From Parvibaculum sp035325945 (GTDB taxonomy: Bacteria; Pseudomonadota; Alphaproteobacteria; Parvibaculales; Parvibaculaceae), in the NCBI RefSeq assembly GCF_035325945.1, contig NZ_DAOKYX010000016.1:4081-68080 (forward strand): a stretch of DNA of 64,000 nt, in the 5' to 3' direction. Below, one piece after another: positions 45,552 through 54,714 of this stretch; position 1 is the first letter of the stretch, and each line of letters starts with the position of its first letter. The notes beneath the pieces were generated by a model. That model did not search any database. It was not told where the DNA came from and saw only the letters and a program-made list of their open reading frames with translations. Made by a program: the position numbers and the translations under genes.

Positions 45552-46639
45552 TGCTTTACGATCTTCTTGCGGGCATGTCGAAGGATCTCGCGGTGCTGAA
45601 CGTGTTCCGCTACATCACGTTCCGCACCGGGGGCGCCACGCTCACCGCGCTTCTCATCACATTCCTCTTCGGGCCGCGCATCATCGCGCTGCTCAAGTCG
45701 CGCCAGCGCAGGGGGCAGCCGATCCGCGAGGACGGGCCGAAGACGCATGTGATCCAGAAGCAGGGCACGCCCACCATGGGCGGCTTTCTCATTCTGGTCG
45801 GTCTTGTGCCTTCGGTTCTCATCTGGGCCGATCTTTCCAACCGCTATGTCTGGATCGTGATGCTCGTCACGCTGGGCTTCGGCGCCGTCGGCTTCGCGGA
45901 CGATTATCTCAAGGTGTCGAAGATCTCGCCGAAGGGCGTGCCGGGCCGGGTCAAGCTCTTCTTCGAGTTCATCATTGCCGGGCTCGCCATGTGGGCGCTC
46001 GTGTCGATCACTCGGGAGCCGCTTGCGACCGCGCTCACCATTCCCTTCTTCAAGGGCGTGCTCATCCAGATGGGCGCTTTCTTCTTTCTCTTCGGCGCGC
46101 TCGTCATCGTCGGCTCGTCCAATGCCGTCAATCTGACGGACGGGCTCGACGGGCTCGCGATCGTGCCGGTGATGATCGCGGCGGCGAGCCTCGGCCTCAT
46201 CGTCTATCTCGTCGGCAACGCCGTCTTCGCCGATTATCTGCAAATCCATTTCGTGCCGGGCACTGGCGAGCTTGCGGTCTTCTGCGGCGCTCTTATCGGT
46301 GCGGGGCTGGGTTTTCTCTGGTACAACGCGCCGCCTGCGATGGTGTTCATGGGCGACACGGGATCGCTCGCGCTTGGCGGCGCGCTCGGCGCAATTTCGG
46401 TTGCGGCCAAGCATGAACTCGTTCTGGCGATCATCGGCGGCCTCTTCGTTCTCGAGGCGATCTCGGTGATCGTGCAGGTCGCGTCCTTCAAGCTTACGGG
46501 CAAGCGCGTCTTCCGCATGGCGCCGCTCCATCATCATTTCGAGCAGAAGGGATGGGCGGAGCCGACCGTCGTGATCCGCTTCTGGATCATTGCTGTCGTG
46601 CTTGCGATGGCGGGGCTCGCGACACTGAAGTTGAGGTGA
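45551..46639 (+). CDS. mraY: Phospho-MurNAc-pentapeptide translocase MraY
   Basis: The 362-residue inner-membrane enzyme with about ten helices makes lipid I from UDP-MurNAc-pentapeptide and undecaprenyl phosphate. Key features are GTPTMGGFLI, the Asp-Asp pair in GFADDYLKVSK, NAVNLTDGLDGLAI, FMGDTGSLALGG and PLHHHFEQKGWAE. It belongs to the coupled mur gene string. Confidence 0.98.
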   Translation: MLYDLLAGMSKDLAVLNVFRYITFRTGGATLTALLITFLFGPRIIALLKSRQRRGQPIREDGPKTHVIQKQGTPTMGGFLILVGLVPSVLIWADLSNRYVWIVMLVTLGFGAVGFADDYLKVSKISPKGVPGRVKLFFEFIIAGLAMWALVSITREPLATALTIPFFKGVLIQMGAFFFLFGALVIVGSSNAVNLTDGLDGLAIVPVMIAAASLGLIVYLVGNAVFADYLQIHFVPGTGELAVFCGALIGAGLGFLWYNAPPAMVFMGDTGSLALGGALGAISVAAKHELVLAIIGGLFVLEAISVIVQVASFKLTGKRVFRMAPLHHHFEQKGWAEPTVVIRFWIIAVVLAMAGLATLKLR

Positions 46640-46644
46640 GTTGA

Positions 46645-48054
46645 ATGATTGCGGCGACTGGCTTCGCTGACCGTACGGTGGCTCTCTTCGGGCTCGGAAA
46701 GTCCGGGCTGTCGACCGTGCGCGCGCTCGAAGCCGGGGGCGCGCGCGTCGTTGCGTGGGACGATTCGGAGGCGAAGCGCGCCGAGGCCGCGCGCGCGGGT
46801 GTCGCAGTCGAGGATCTGACGAAGCGGACATGGAGCGATGTCGCCGCCTTCGTGCTCAGCCCCGGCGTGCCGCTCACCCATCCCGAACCTCATCCGACCG
46901 TGAAGCTCGCCCATGAAGCGGGCGTCGAGATCATCGGCGATGTGGAGCTTTTCCAGCGCGCCGTCAGGGCGAGCGATGCGGGCGCGCGCATCGTCGCCAT
47001 CACGGGGACGAACGGCAAGTCGACGACAACGGCGCTCATCGGTCATATGGTCCGGCGCTGCGGCGCCGATGCGCAGGTCGGCGGCAATATCGGCAAGCCC
47101 GTGCTCGAACTCGATCCGCCGAAGCCCACGACCGTCTATGTCGTCGAGGTTTCCTCCTACCAGATCGACCTTGCGCCCAGCCTTGCGCCGGATGTCGGCG
47201 TGCTCCTCAACATCACGCCCGACCATATCGACCGTCATGGCTCGATCGAGAATTACGCGGCGGTGAAGGCGCGCCTCTTTGCCCATCAGCCGGCCGATGC
47301 GACCGCGATCATCGGCGTCGACGACGTCTATTCGATGGATATCTGCACCGCGGTTTCCGCGTCGCGCGGGCCGAGGGTCGTTCCGATCTCTGTCGGCAAG
47401 ACGCTTGGCCGCGGCGTCTATGTGCTCGACGGCACGCTCTATGACGGCACGGGAACGCAGACGGTCAAGGCCGGCGACTTCCGGCCGCTGCGCACGCTGG
47501 CCGGCGCGCATAACTGGCAGAATGCGGCGGCGGCCTATGCGGTCGGGCGCGCGCTCGGTTTTTCGCGCGACAAGATCCTCACCGCCTTCGAGAGCTTTCC
47601 CGGCCTTGCCCATCGCATGGAGATCGTCGCCGAGGAAGCTGGCGTGCGCTATGTCAATGACAGCAAGGCGACCAATGCCGACGCCGCATCGAAGGCGCTC
47701 GCCACTTACGACAACATCTACTGGATCATCGGCGGCAAGGCGAAGGCAGGTGGCATCGAGACGCTCGGCGACTATTTTCCGCGCATCCGTCGCGCCTATC
47801 TGATCGGGGCGGCGTCGGACGAATTCGCGCGCACGCTCGAGGGCAAGGTCGATTATGTCCGCTGCCAGACGCTCGACCGCGCGGTCGAGGCGGCGGCGGA
47901 GGATGCCGAGGCCGCCGAGGGCGCGCCGCGCGTCGTTCTTCTGTCGCCCGCCTGCGCCTCGTTCGATCAGTTCGCCAATTTCGAGGAGCGGGGCGAAGCC
48001 TTCCGCACATTCGTCCTGAAGCATCTCGACGCCGAGGGGAGGGCCACGGCATGA
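46645..48054 (+). CDS. murD: UDP-MurNAc-L-Ala:D-Glu ligase
   Basis: The 469-residue enzyme has an N-terminal Rossmann-like UDP-binding fold (VALFGLGKSGLSTVRALEA), ATP loop AITGTNGKSTTTALIG, EVSSYQIDLAPSLAPDVGVL, NITPDHIDRHGS and VNDSKATNADAASKAL. It adds D-glutamate to UDP-MurNAc-L-Ala in the cytoplasm. It overlaps ftsW by four bases and starts five bases after mraY. Confidence 0.97.
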   Translation: MIAATGFADRTVALFGLGKSGLSTVRALEAGGARVVAWDDSEAKRAEAARAGVAVEDLTKRTWSDVAAFVLSPGVPLTHPEPHPTVKLAHEAGVEIIGDVELFQRAVRASDAGARIVAITGTNGKSTTTALIGHMVRRCGADAQVGGNIGKPVLELDPPKPTTVYVVEVSSYQIDLAPSLAPDVGVLLNITPDHIDRHGSIENYAAVKARLFAHQPADATAIIGVDDVYSMDICTAVSASRGPRVVPISVGKTLGRGVYVLDGTLYDGTGTQTVKAGDFRPLRTLAGAHNWQNAAAAYAVGRALGFSRDKILTAFESFPGLAHRMEIVAEEAGVRYVNDSKATNADAASKALATYDNIYWIIGGKAKAGGIETLGDYFPRIRRAYLIGAASDEFARTLEGKVDYVRCQTLDRAVEAAAEDAEAAEGAPRVVLLSPACASFDQFANFEERGEAFRTFVLKHLDAEGRATA

Positions 48055-49199
48055 TCCGCCTCGCGCGCACCAATCGCAGCCAGCTCGCCGAATGGTGGTG
48101 GACCGTCGACAAGTGGACGCTGTTCGGACTCTTCTGCCTCATGCTGATCGGCGGCGTGCTGACGCTGGCGGCAAGCCCGGCGGTCGCGATGCGCATTCAT
48201 CTGCCGCCGTTTCATTTCGTCTATCGCCAGCTCTTCTTCCTGCTGCCCACGATCATGGTCATCGTCGGCGTTTCGCTGCTCAATGTGCGTCAGGTGCGCC
48301 GTCTCGCCGCCATCACCTTCGCCTGCGCCTTCACGCTGATGGCACTGACGATCTTCATCGGCCCGGAGGTCAAGGGCGCGCATCGCTGGCTTCAGATCGG
48401 GCCGCTCGCCATCCAGCCCTCGGAATTCGTGAAGCCCTCCTTCATCGTGCTCGCGGCGTGGATGTTCGCTGAGGCGCAGCGCGCGCCGGGCTTTCCGGGC
48501 ACGCTCATCGCGCTCGCGCTCTACGGGATGGTGGTCGGCATTCTCGCGCTCCAGCCCGATTTCGGCCAGCTCATGCTCGTGACCATGGTGTTCGGCGCGA
48601 TCTTCTTCATGGCCGGTCTTTCCTGGCGCTGGATCGTTTCGCTCGGCGCGGTGGCGATCGTCGGCGCGCTCGCGGCTTATACGCTGATGCCGCATGTGGC
48701 GAGCCGCGTCGACCGTTTCCTCAATCCTGAATCGGGCGACACCTACCAGATCGACCGCGCGCTCGATGCCTTTCATACGGGCGGCTTCTTCGGACGCGGT
48801 CCGGGCGAGGGCTCGGTGAAGCGCATCCTTCCCGACGCGCATACGGACTTCATCTTCGCGGTCGCCGCGGAGGAATATGGCGTGATCGTGGGTCTCCTCA
48901 TCATCGGCCTCTTCTCCTTCATCGTCATGCGGACGCTCAACCGGGCCATGGACGAGCAGGACCTCTTCATCCAGTTCGCCTCCTGCGGTCTCGTCGCGCT
49001 GTTCGGGCTTCAGGCGCTCATCAACATGTCGGTGAATGTGAACCTCATTCCCGCCAAGGGCATGACGCTGCCCTTCATTTCCTATGGCGGCTCGTCGATG
49101 ATCGCGCTCGGCCTCACGATGGGGATGCTGCTCGCACTGACGCGGCGCCGCGCCGGCAGCAATGTGGCGCCGCCCAGTGGAAAGAGGGCGCACGCATGA
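48051..49199 (+). CDS. ftsW: Septal glycosyltransferase FtsW
   Basis: The 382-residue SEDS protein has about ten helices and polymerises lipid II during division together with FtsI. Conserved parts are KGAHRWLQIGPLAIQPSEF (periplasmic loop with catalytic-type residues), LQPDFGQLMLV, GRGPGEGSVKRILPDAHTDF and LPFISYGGSSMIA. It overlaps both murD and murG by four bases. Confidence 0.97.
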   Translation: MIRLARTNRSQLAEWWWTVDKWTLFGLFCLMLIGGVLTLAASPAVAMRIHLPPFHFVYRQLFFLLPTIMVIVGVSLLNVRQVRRLAAITFACAFTLMALTIFIGPEVKGAHRWLQIGPLAIQPSEFVKPSFIVLAAWMFAEAQRAPGFPGTLIALALYGMVVGILALQPDFGQLMLVTMVFGAIFFMAGLSWRWIVSLGAVAIVGALAAYTLMPHVASRVDRFLNPESGDTYQIDRALDAFHTGGFFGRGPGEGSVKRILPDAHTDFIFAVAAEEYGVIVGLLIIGLFSFIVMRTLNRAMDEQDLFIQFASCGLVALFGLQALINMSVNVNLIPAKGMTLPFISYGGSSMIALGLTMGMLLALTRRRAGSNVAPPSGKRAHA

Positions 49200-50386
49200 A
49201 GCTCCATCCACAGGGCCCGATCGTCATTGCCGCAGGCGGCACGGGGGGACATCTCTTCCCCGGCCAGTCGCTCGCGCAGGAGCTGAAGCGTCGCGGCCGC
49301 CGCATCGTGCTCATGACGGACGAGCGTGTGCAGCATTTCGACAGGCTCTTTCCGGGTGCCGATATTTACGCCGTGCCCTCGGCGACGCCGACCAATCGCG
49401 GATTCGCGGGGCTCGTGCGGGCCGCGCCTGCGATCGTCTCGGGCATTGCGCAGGCCTTCGGCATACTTGGCCGCATCGAACCTTCCGTCGTGGTCGGCTT
49501 CGGCGGCTATCCGACACTGCCGCCGCTTGCGGCCGCGATCCTGCGCGGCATTCCCACTTGCGTGCATGAGCAGAATGCGGTGCTCGGCCGGGTGAACAGA
49601 CTTGCAGCACCCTTCGTTCATGCCATCGCCTCGACCTTCGCGGCGCCGAAATTCCTGCGGGCGCGCGATGCCGGCAAGCTCGTCGTCACCGGAAATCCCG
49701 TCCGCGATGCCGTCATCGAGCAGGCTGGCGCGCCTTATGCGGAACCCGGCGCGCCGGAGCCGCTTCATCTTCTCGTGTTCGGCGGCAGCCAGGGCGCGCG
49801 CGTCTTCGCCGATGTGGTGCCGGGGGCGCTGGCGCTTCTGCCCGATCATCTGAAATCGCGTCTCGAGGTCGTGCAGCAGGCGCGGCCCGAAGATCTGGAG
49901 CGTGTGCGCGCGGCCTACGAGCGCGCCGGTATCCGCGCGACGCTCGAAAGCTTCTTCGACGACATGCCCGCCCGCATCGCCCGCGCGCATTTCGTCATCG
50001 GCCGTTCGGGAGCCTCGACGGTCGCGGAACTTTGCGTCATCGGGCGGCCGTCGATCCTCGTGCCGCTCCCCCATTCGCTCGACAACGACCAGAAGGCCAA
50101 CGCCGAAAAGATGCAGGCCGCCGGCGCCGCCTGGATGATCGAGCAGAAGGATTTTTCGGAAGCCCATCTCGCGGCGCGGCTGACCGCGCTGCTCGAAGAC
50201 GGCGCGGCCCTCGCCCGTGCGGCGGTGGCTGCGCGCGCTCAGGGAGAGCCCGGCGCCGTGCGCCGTCTCGCCGATCTCGTCGAGGCACTGGGGCGGGGCG
50301 AACTCCACCTGCTCGGGAGCGCCGCGCGGCAGGAAGACGACATTCAATCGCCCGGTCCACTTCTCTTTGCGCAGGGAGGCTGTTGA
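49196..50386 (+). CDS. murG: Lipid II synthase MurG
   Basis: The 396-residue GT-B glycosyltransferase adds GlcNAc to lipid I. Motifs: IAAGGTGGHLFPGQSLAQEL (G-loop 1), VVGFGGYPTLPPL and HEQNAVLGRVNRL, then LVFGGSQGAR in the C-domain, and the nucleotide-sugar region ARAHFVIGRSGASTVAEL with PSILVPLPHSLDNDQ. The C-terminus is slightly long (LLGSAARQEDDIQSP tail). It shares one base with the murC start. Confidence 0.96.
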   Translation: MKLHPQGPIVIAAGGTGGHLFPGQSLAQELKRRGRRIVLMTDERVQHFDRLFPGADIYAVPSATPTNRGFAGLVRAAPAIVSGIAQAFGILGRIEPSVVVGFGGYPTLPPLAAAILRGIPTCVHEQNAVLGRVNRLAAPFVHAIASTFAAPKFLRARDAGKLVVTGNPVRDAVIEQAGAPYAEPGAPEPLHLLVFGGSQGARVFADVVPGALALLPDHLKSRLEVVQQARPEDLERVRAAYERAGIRATLESFFDDMPARIARAHFVIGRSGASTVAELCVIGRPSILVPLPHSLDNDQKANAEKMQAAGAAWMIEQKDFSEAHLAARLTALLEDGAALARAAVAARAQGEPGAVRRLADLVEALGRGELHLLGSAARQEDDIQSPGPLLFAQGGC

Positions 50387-51870
50387 TGCGCCCAGCGCCA
50401 CTCGACATAGGCACCATTCATTTCGTCGGCATCGGCGGCATCGGCATGAGCGGCATTGCCGAAGTCATGCGCAATCTCGGCTATGAGGTGCAGGGGAGCG
50501 ACGTTTCCGAAAGCGCGAACGTCAAGCGCCTGCGCACGCTCGGCATTCCGGTGAAGGTGGGCCACGCCGCGAGCAATCTGGGCGACGCGCATGTGGTTGT
50601 CGTGTCCTCGGCGATCAAGCCCGACAATCCCGAACTCGTCGAGGCGCGGGCGCGCTTCCTCCCGATCGTGCGCCGCGCGGAAATGCTTGCGGAGCTGATG
50701 CGCCTCAAATCCTGCGTCGCCATTGCCGGCACGCATGGCAAGACGACAACGACCTCGCTCGTCGCGGCGCTGCTCGATGGCGCGGGGCTCGATCCCACCG
50801 TCATCAATGGCGGCATCATCAATGCCTATGGCACCAATGCGCGGCTCGGCGCGGGCGAATGGATGGTCGTCGAGGCGGATGAATCCGACGGCACCTTCGT
50901 CAAGCTGCCGGCGACGATCGCCATCGTCACCAATATCGACCCCGAGCATCTCGACTATTACGGCACTTTCGAGGCGGCGAAGGATGCCTTCCTGACCTTC
51001 GTCGAGAATGTGCCGTTCTATGGCTGCGCGGTCATGTGCATCGACCATCCGGAGGTGCAGGCGCTCATCGGCCGCGTGCGCGACCGGCGCATCGTCACCT
51101 ATGGCACGAGCCCGCAGGCCGACATCCGCGCGACCAATCCACGCGTCGAGAAGGGGCTCAACGTCTTCGACGTGACGATCGCGGATCGCAAGAGCGGCCA
51201 GACGCGCGAAATACCGGCGGTGAAGTTGCCGATGCATGGCCGCCACAACATGCTGAACTCGCTTGCCGCGATGGGCGTGGCCCTTCAGATGGGCATTCCC
51301 GAAGCGAAGATCCGCAAGTCGCTCGAGAGCTTCGGCGGCGTCAAGCGCCGCTTCACCCATGTCGGCGCGTGGAACGGCGTTGATATCTATGATGATTACG
51401 GCCATCACCCGGTCGAGATTGCCGCCGTGCTACAGGCCGCGCGGTCGGCCTGTTCGGGCCGCATCGTCGCCGTTGTGCAGCCGCATCGCTACACGCGGCT
51501 TCACAACCTCTTCGATGAGTTCTGCGCCTGCTTCAACGATGCCGACACGGTAGTCGTCGCCGATGTCTATGCGGCGGGCGAAGCGCCCATCGAGGGAGCC
51601 GACAAGGCGTCTCTCGTTGCCGGGCTTCATGACCGTGGCCATCGCGATGTGATTGCGCTCGACGGGCCGGAGGCGCTGCCGAAACTCGTCTCCGAGATTG
51701 CGAAGCCGGGCGACTTCGTCGTCTGTCTCGGCGCGGGCAGCATCACCTATTGGGCGAATGCGCTTCCCGCCGATCTCGCCGCCCTTTCCACCAAGCCGAA
51801 AAAAGCGGCGAAGGGCGACAAGGCGGAAAAGAGCGTGAAGGCGAAAACGAAGAAGGGGAAAGGGAAATGA
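50386..51870 (+). CDS. murC: UDP-MurNAc:L-Ala ligase, lysine-rich tail
   Basis: The 494-residue enzyme adds L-alanine to UDP-MurNAc. Motifs: IHFVGIGGIGMSGIAEVMRN, ATP loop AIAGTHGKTTTTSLVA, VVEADESDGTFVKLPATI, NIDPEHLDYYGTFE, PMHGRHNMLNSLAA and YDDYGHHPVEI. The last 25 or so residues form a tail with about 13 lysines (PKKAAKGDKAEKSVKAK and following), absent from the catalytic family core. The start is the ATG that shares a base with the murG stop, after GGGAGG. It overlaps murB by four bases. Confidence 0.97.
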   Translation: MRPAPLDIGTIHFVGIGGIGMSGIAEVMRNLGYEVQGSDVSESANVKRLRTLGIPVKVGHAASNLGDAHVVVVSSAIKPDNPELVEARARFLPIVRRAEMLAELMRLKSCVAIAGTHGKTTTTSLVAALLDGAGLDPTVINGGIINAYGTNARLGAGEWMVVEADESDGTFVKLPATIAIVTNIDPEHLDYYGTFEAAKDAFLTFVENVPFYGCAVMCIDHPEVQALIGRVRDRRIVTYGTSPQADIRATNPRVEKGLNVFDVTIADRKSGQTREIPAVKLPMHGRHNMLNSLAAMGVALQMGIPEAKIRKSLESFGGVKRRFTHVGAWNGVDIYDDYGHHPVEIAAVLQAARSACSGRIVAVVQPHRYTRLHNLFDEFCACFNDADTVVVADVYAAGEAPIEGADKASLVAGLHDRGHRDVIALDGPEALPKLVSEIAKPGDFVVCLGAGSITYWANALPADLAALSTKPKKAAKGDKAEKSVKAKTKKGKGK

Positions 51871-52793
51871 TGGCGGCTCATGCGCCTGCTTCTTCCCTGA
51901 TCGAAAGGCTCCCCCGGGTGCGCGGTGAGCTTGTCGCGAATGCGCCGCTTGCGCCGTTCACCTGGTTCCGTGTCGGTGGCCCGGCCGAAGTGCTCTTCCG
52001 ACCGGCGGATGCGGACGATCTCGCCGCCTTTCTCGCGGGCACGCCCACAGATGTGCCCGTGACCGTCATCGGCGTGGGCTCCAACCTGCTGGTGCGGGAT
52101 GGCGGCGTCGCGGGCGTCGTCATCCGTCTTGGCGGCAAGGGCTTCTCGCATATCGAGGCGCTGGACGGCCACCGGCTGCGCGCGGGCACCGCGGCGCTCG
52201 ACGTGGCGGTCGCGCGCGCGGCGCAGGAGGCGGGCATTGCCGGTCTGGAATTCTATCGCGGCATTCCGGGTTCCATCGGTGGCGCGCTGCGGATGAATGG
52301 CGGCGCTTACGGGCGCGAGACGAAGGATGTGCTCGTCGAGGCCGTCGCCATCGACAGGCAGGGGCGGCGCCAGGTCCTCTCCAATGCCGATATGGGCTAC
52401 AGCTACCGCCATTGCGGCGCACCGGAGGATCTCATCTTCGTCGAGGCGATCTTTCAGGGCGAGGCGGGCGACAAGGCCGAGATCCAGCGCCGCATGGACG
52501 AGATCACCGCGAAGCGCGAGGAGAGCCAGCCCATCCGCATGCGCACCGGCGGCTCGACCTTCAAGAATCCCGAAGGGCACAAATCCTGGCAGCTCATCGA
52601 TGCCGCGGGCTGCCGCGGCCTCGTCAGGGGCGGCGCGCAGGTTTCGGAACTGCACTGCAACTTCCTCATCAATACCGGCACGGCGAGCGCGGCCGATCTC
52701 GAAGGTCTGGGCGAGGAAGTCCGCGCGCGCGTGAAGGCGAAGAGCGGCGTCGTTCTCGAGTGGGAAATCAGGCGGATAGGAGAGCCGGCATGA
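51867..52793 (+). CDS. murB: UDP-N-acetylenolpyruvoylglucosamine reductase
   Basis: The 308-residue FAD enzyme makes UDP-MurNAc with NADPH. Features: PFTWFRVGGPAEVLFRPAD, VIGVGSNLLVRDGGVAGVVI, EFYRGIPGSIGGALRMNGGA (catalytic region), GYSYRHC and GGSTFKNPEGHKSWQLIDA. The type lacks the E. coli-like insert, as expected for short MurB. It is coupled to murC and ddl by ATGA overlaps. Tandem ATGs at 51867 and 51870 leave the exact start open by one residue. Confidence 0.96.
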   Translation: MMAAHAPASSLIERLPRVRGELVANAPLAPFTWFRVGGPAEVLFRPADADDLAAFLAGTPTDVPVTVIGVGSNLLVRDGGVAGVVIRLGGKGFSHIEALDGHRLRAGTAALDVAVARAAQEAGIAGLEFYRGIPGSIGGALRMNGGAYGRETKDVLVEAVAIDRQGRRQVLSNADMGYSYRHCGAPEDLIFVEAIFQGEAGDKAEIQRRMDEITAKREESQPIRMRTGGSTFKNPEGHKSWQLIDAAGCRGLVRGGAQVSELHCNFLINTGTASAADLEGLGEEVRARVKAKSGVVLEWEIRRIGEPA

Positions 52794-53713
52794 CGCGCAA
52801 GCATGTCGCCGTTCTCAAGGGTGGCTGGTCGCCGGAACGCGAGGTGAGCCTCGTCTCCGGGCGCGGCTGCGCCGATGCGCTCCGCCAGCACGGCTACCGC
52901 GTGACGGAGATCGACGCCGGCCGCGATCTTGCCGATCAGCTTCTCAAGGTGAAGCCCGATGTCGTCTTCAACGCGCTTCACGGCCGCTGGGGTGAGGATG
53001 GCTGCGTGCAGGGACTGCTGGAGATCCTGAGCATCCCCTATACCCATTCGGGTGTGCTCGCCTCGGCGCTCGCCATGCACAAGGAGCGCGCCAAGGCCGT
53101 CTTCCGTTCCGCGGGTCTTCCGGTTGCGGAGAGCCTTGTCCTTCCGCGCGAGGAGGCGGCGAAGGGCCATGTCATGGAGCCGCCCTATGTCATCAAGCCG
53201 GTGAACCAGGGTTCCTCCGTCGGCGTCTTCATTGTCCGCAAGGGCGAAAATCGTCCTCCGGTAGAGCTGACCTCGTCCGATTGGGATCTCGGCGAAGAGG
53301 TGATGGTCGAGCGCTTCATCGCCGGGCGCGAGCTGACCTGCGCCGTCATGGGCGAGGAAATACTGGGCGTCACCGAAATCTTCGCCAGCACCGTGTTCTA
53401 CGATTATGAGGCGAAATATGCCGCCGGCGGTTCGCGCCATGAATTTCCAGCCAGGATCGATGCCGATGATTATGCGGAGGTGCAGCGCGTGACGCTCGCC
53501 GCCCATCGCGCGCTTGGCTGCCGCGGCGTCAGCCGCGCCGACTTCCGTTTCGACGACACGAGGAAGGGAAAGCCCGAACTCATTCTCCTCGAAGTGAACA
53601 CCCAGCCCGGCATGACGCCGACATCGCTCGTGCCGGAGCTTGCGAATCTCGCCGGCTATTCTTATGGCGAGCTGGTGAGCTGGATGGTGGAGGACGCGTC
53701 ATGCGATCGATGA
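52790..53713 (+). CDS. ddl: D-alanine:D-alanine ligase
   Basis: The 307-residue ATP-grasp enzyme supplies D-Ala-D-Ala for MurF. Motifs: VLKGGWSPEREVSLVSGRG, FNALHGRWGEDGCVQGLLE, YTHSGVLASALAMHKERAK, PYVIKPVNQGSSVGVFIV, CRGVSRADFRFDD and LEVNTQPGMTPTSLVPELA. It starts in an ATGA overlap with murB after GGAGAGCC, and its stop lies inside the first codons of ftsQ. Confidence 0.97.
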   Translation: MTRKHVAVLKGGWSPEREVSLVSGRGCADALRQHGYRVTEIDAGRDLADQLLKVKPDVVFNALHGRWGEDGCVQGLLEILSIPYTHSGVLASALAMHKERAKAVFRSAGLPVAESLVLPREEAAKGHVMEPPYVIKPVNQGSSVGVFIVRKGENRPPVELTSSDWDLGEEVMVERFIAGRELTCAVMGEEILGVTEIFASTVFYDYEAKYAAGGSRHEFPARIDADDYAEVQRVTLAAHRALGCRGVSRADFRFDDTRKGKPELILLEVNTQPGMTPTSLVPELANLAGYSYGELVSWMVEDASCDR

Positions 53714-54714
53714 GCGGCAATCGGAACAGAACCCCCTCGCGCGCCGGCGTCCGCGCCGTGCCGGGCAAGGGGCGCCGGGCCACGAAAATCGCGCCCGGAC
53801 GCAGGCGCAACGCGGGCGCCGAGCGCGGCTTCGGCCGCCGCTCCGACCGTCCCGCATCCCAGCTCATGCTGTGGTTCGACGAATTGCGCGAGGGCACTTT
53901 CCGCATGCGGCCGTTCACGGCCGCCACGGTCGCGCTCATCGTCGGCGTCGTGCTCTATGGGCTCTTCGTCGGCGGCCATGTATCGTCGGCCGCGCGCGAG
54001 GCCGCCTTTCAGGGCAACCGGCTTCTGGCGCTGGCGGGCTTCAGCGTTCAGGACGTCACCGTCACGGGCCGGTCGCATGCCGATCCGCAGGCATTGCTGG
54101 CGGCGCTTGGCGTCTCGCGCGGCGACCCCATCTTCGCCGTCGATACCGAGGCGGCGCGCCAGCGCATCGAGCATGTGGACTGGGTGAAGTCCGCGACCGT
54201 CACCCGCCTCCTTCCGCATGCGATCCGCATCGATGTCGTCGAGCGTGAGCCCTTCGCCGTCTGGCAGCGCGCCGGCCGGCTCTCCGTCGTCGACAAGGAC
54301 GGTCAGCCGATCACGGACGAGAATGTTCAGGCCTATGCCAACCTGCCTTTCGTCGTCGGCTTCGGCGGCGCGCGCGAAGCGCATGACGTGCTCGCGCTCA
54401 TTCAGACGCAGCCGCAACTGCTCGCGCGCGTGCGCGCTTTCGTGCGCGTAGGCGACCGGAGATGGAATCTCCGGCTCGAAAACGGCGTCGATGTGAAACT
54501 TCCCGAGGTCGGCGTTGAAAAGGCTCTTGCCGATTTGGCGAACCTCGATCAGACATACAAGATTCTTTCTCGCGATATCGAATCAGTCGACATGAGACTG
54601 CCGGATCGCGTGACGTTGGCGTTGACGCCAGAGGCAGCGAGCGCACGGGGCGATGCGTTGGCGGCGAAGGCCACTCGAAAGGTGGGCGCCGTCAGGGGTG
54701 GGGGCGATACATGA
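53701..54714 (+). CDS. ftsQ: Cell division protein FtsQ
   Basis: The 337-residue bitopic protein has a long Arg-rich cytoplasmic N-terminus (about 1-78), one membrane helix (about 79-98, AATVALIVGVVLYGLFVGG), a POTRA domain (about 115-185: VQDVTVTGRSHADPQALLAA, VDWVKSATVTRLLPHAIRI) and the FtsQ beta domain (EREPFAVWQ, LSVVDKDGQPI). It recruits FtsB/FtsL. GGAGG lies seven bases before ATG 53701; ATG 53710 would give an ATGA overlap with ddl and is a good alternative. Confidence 0.93.
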   Translation: MRSMSGNRNRTPSRAGVRAVPGKGRRATKIAPGRRRNAGAERGFGRRSDRPASQLMLWFDELREGTFRMRPFTAATVALIVGVVLYGLFVGGHVSSAAREAAFQGNRLLALAGFSVQDVTVTGRSHADPQALLAALGVSRGDPIFAVDTEAARQRIEHVDWVKSATVTRLLPHAIRIDVVEREPFAVWQRAGRLSVVDKDGQPITDENVQAYANLPFVVGFGGAREAHDVLALIQTQPQLLARVRAFVRVGDRRWNLRLENGVDVKLPEVGVEKALADLANLDQTYKILSRDIESVDMRLPDRVTLALTPEAASARGDALAAKATRKVGAVRGGGDT

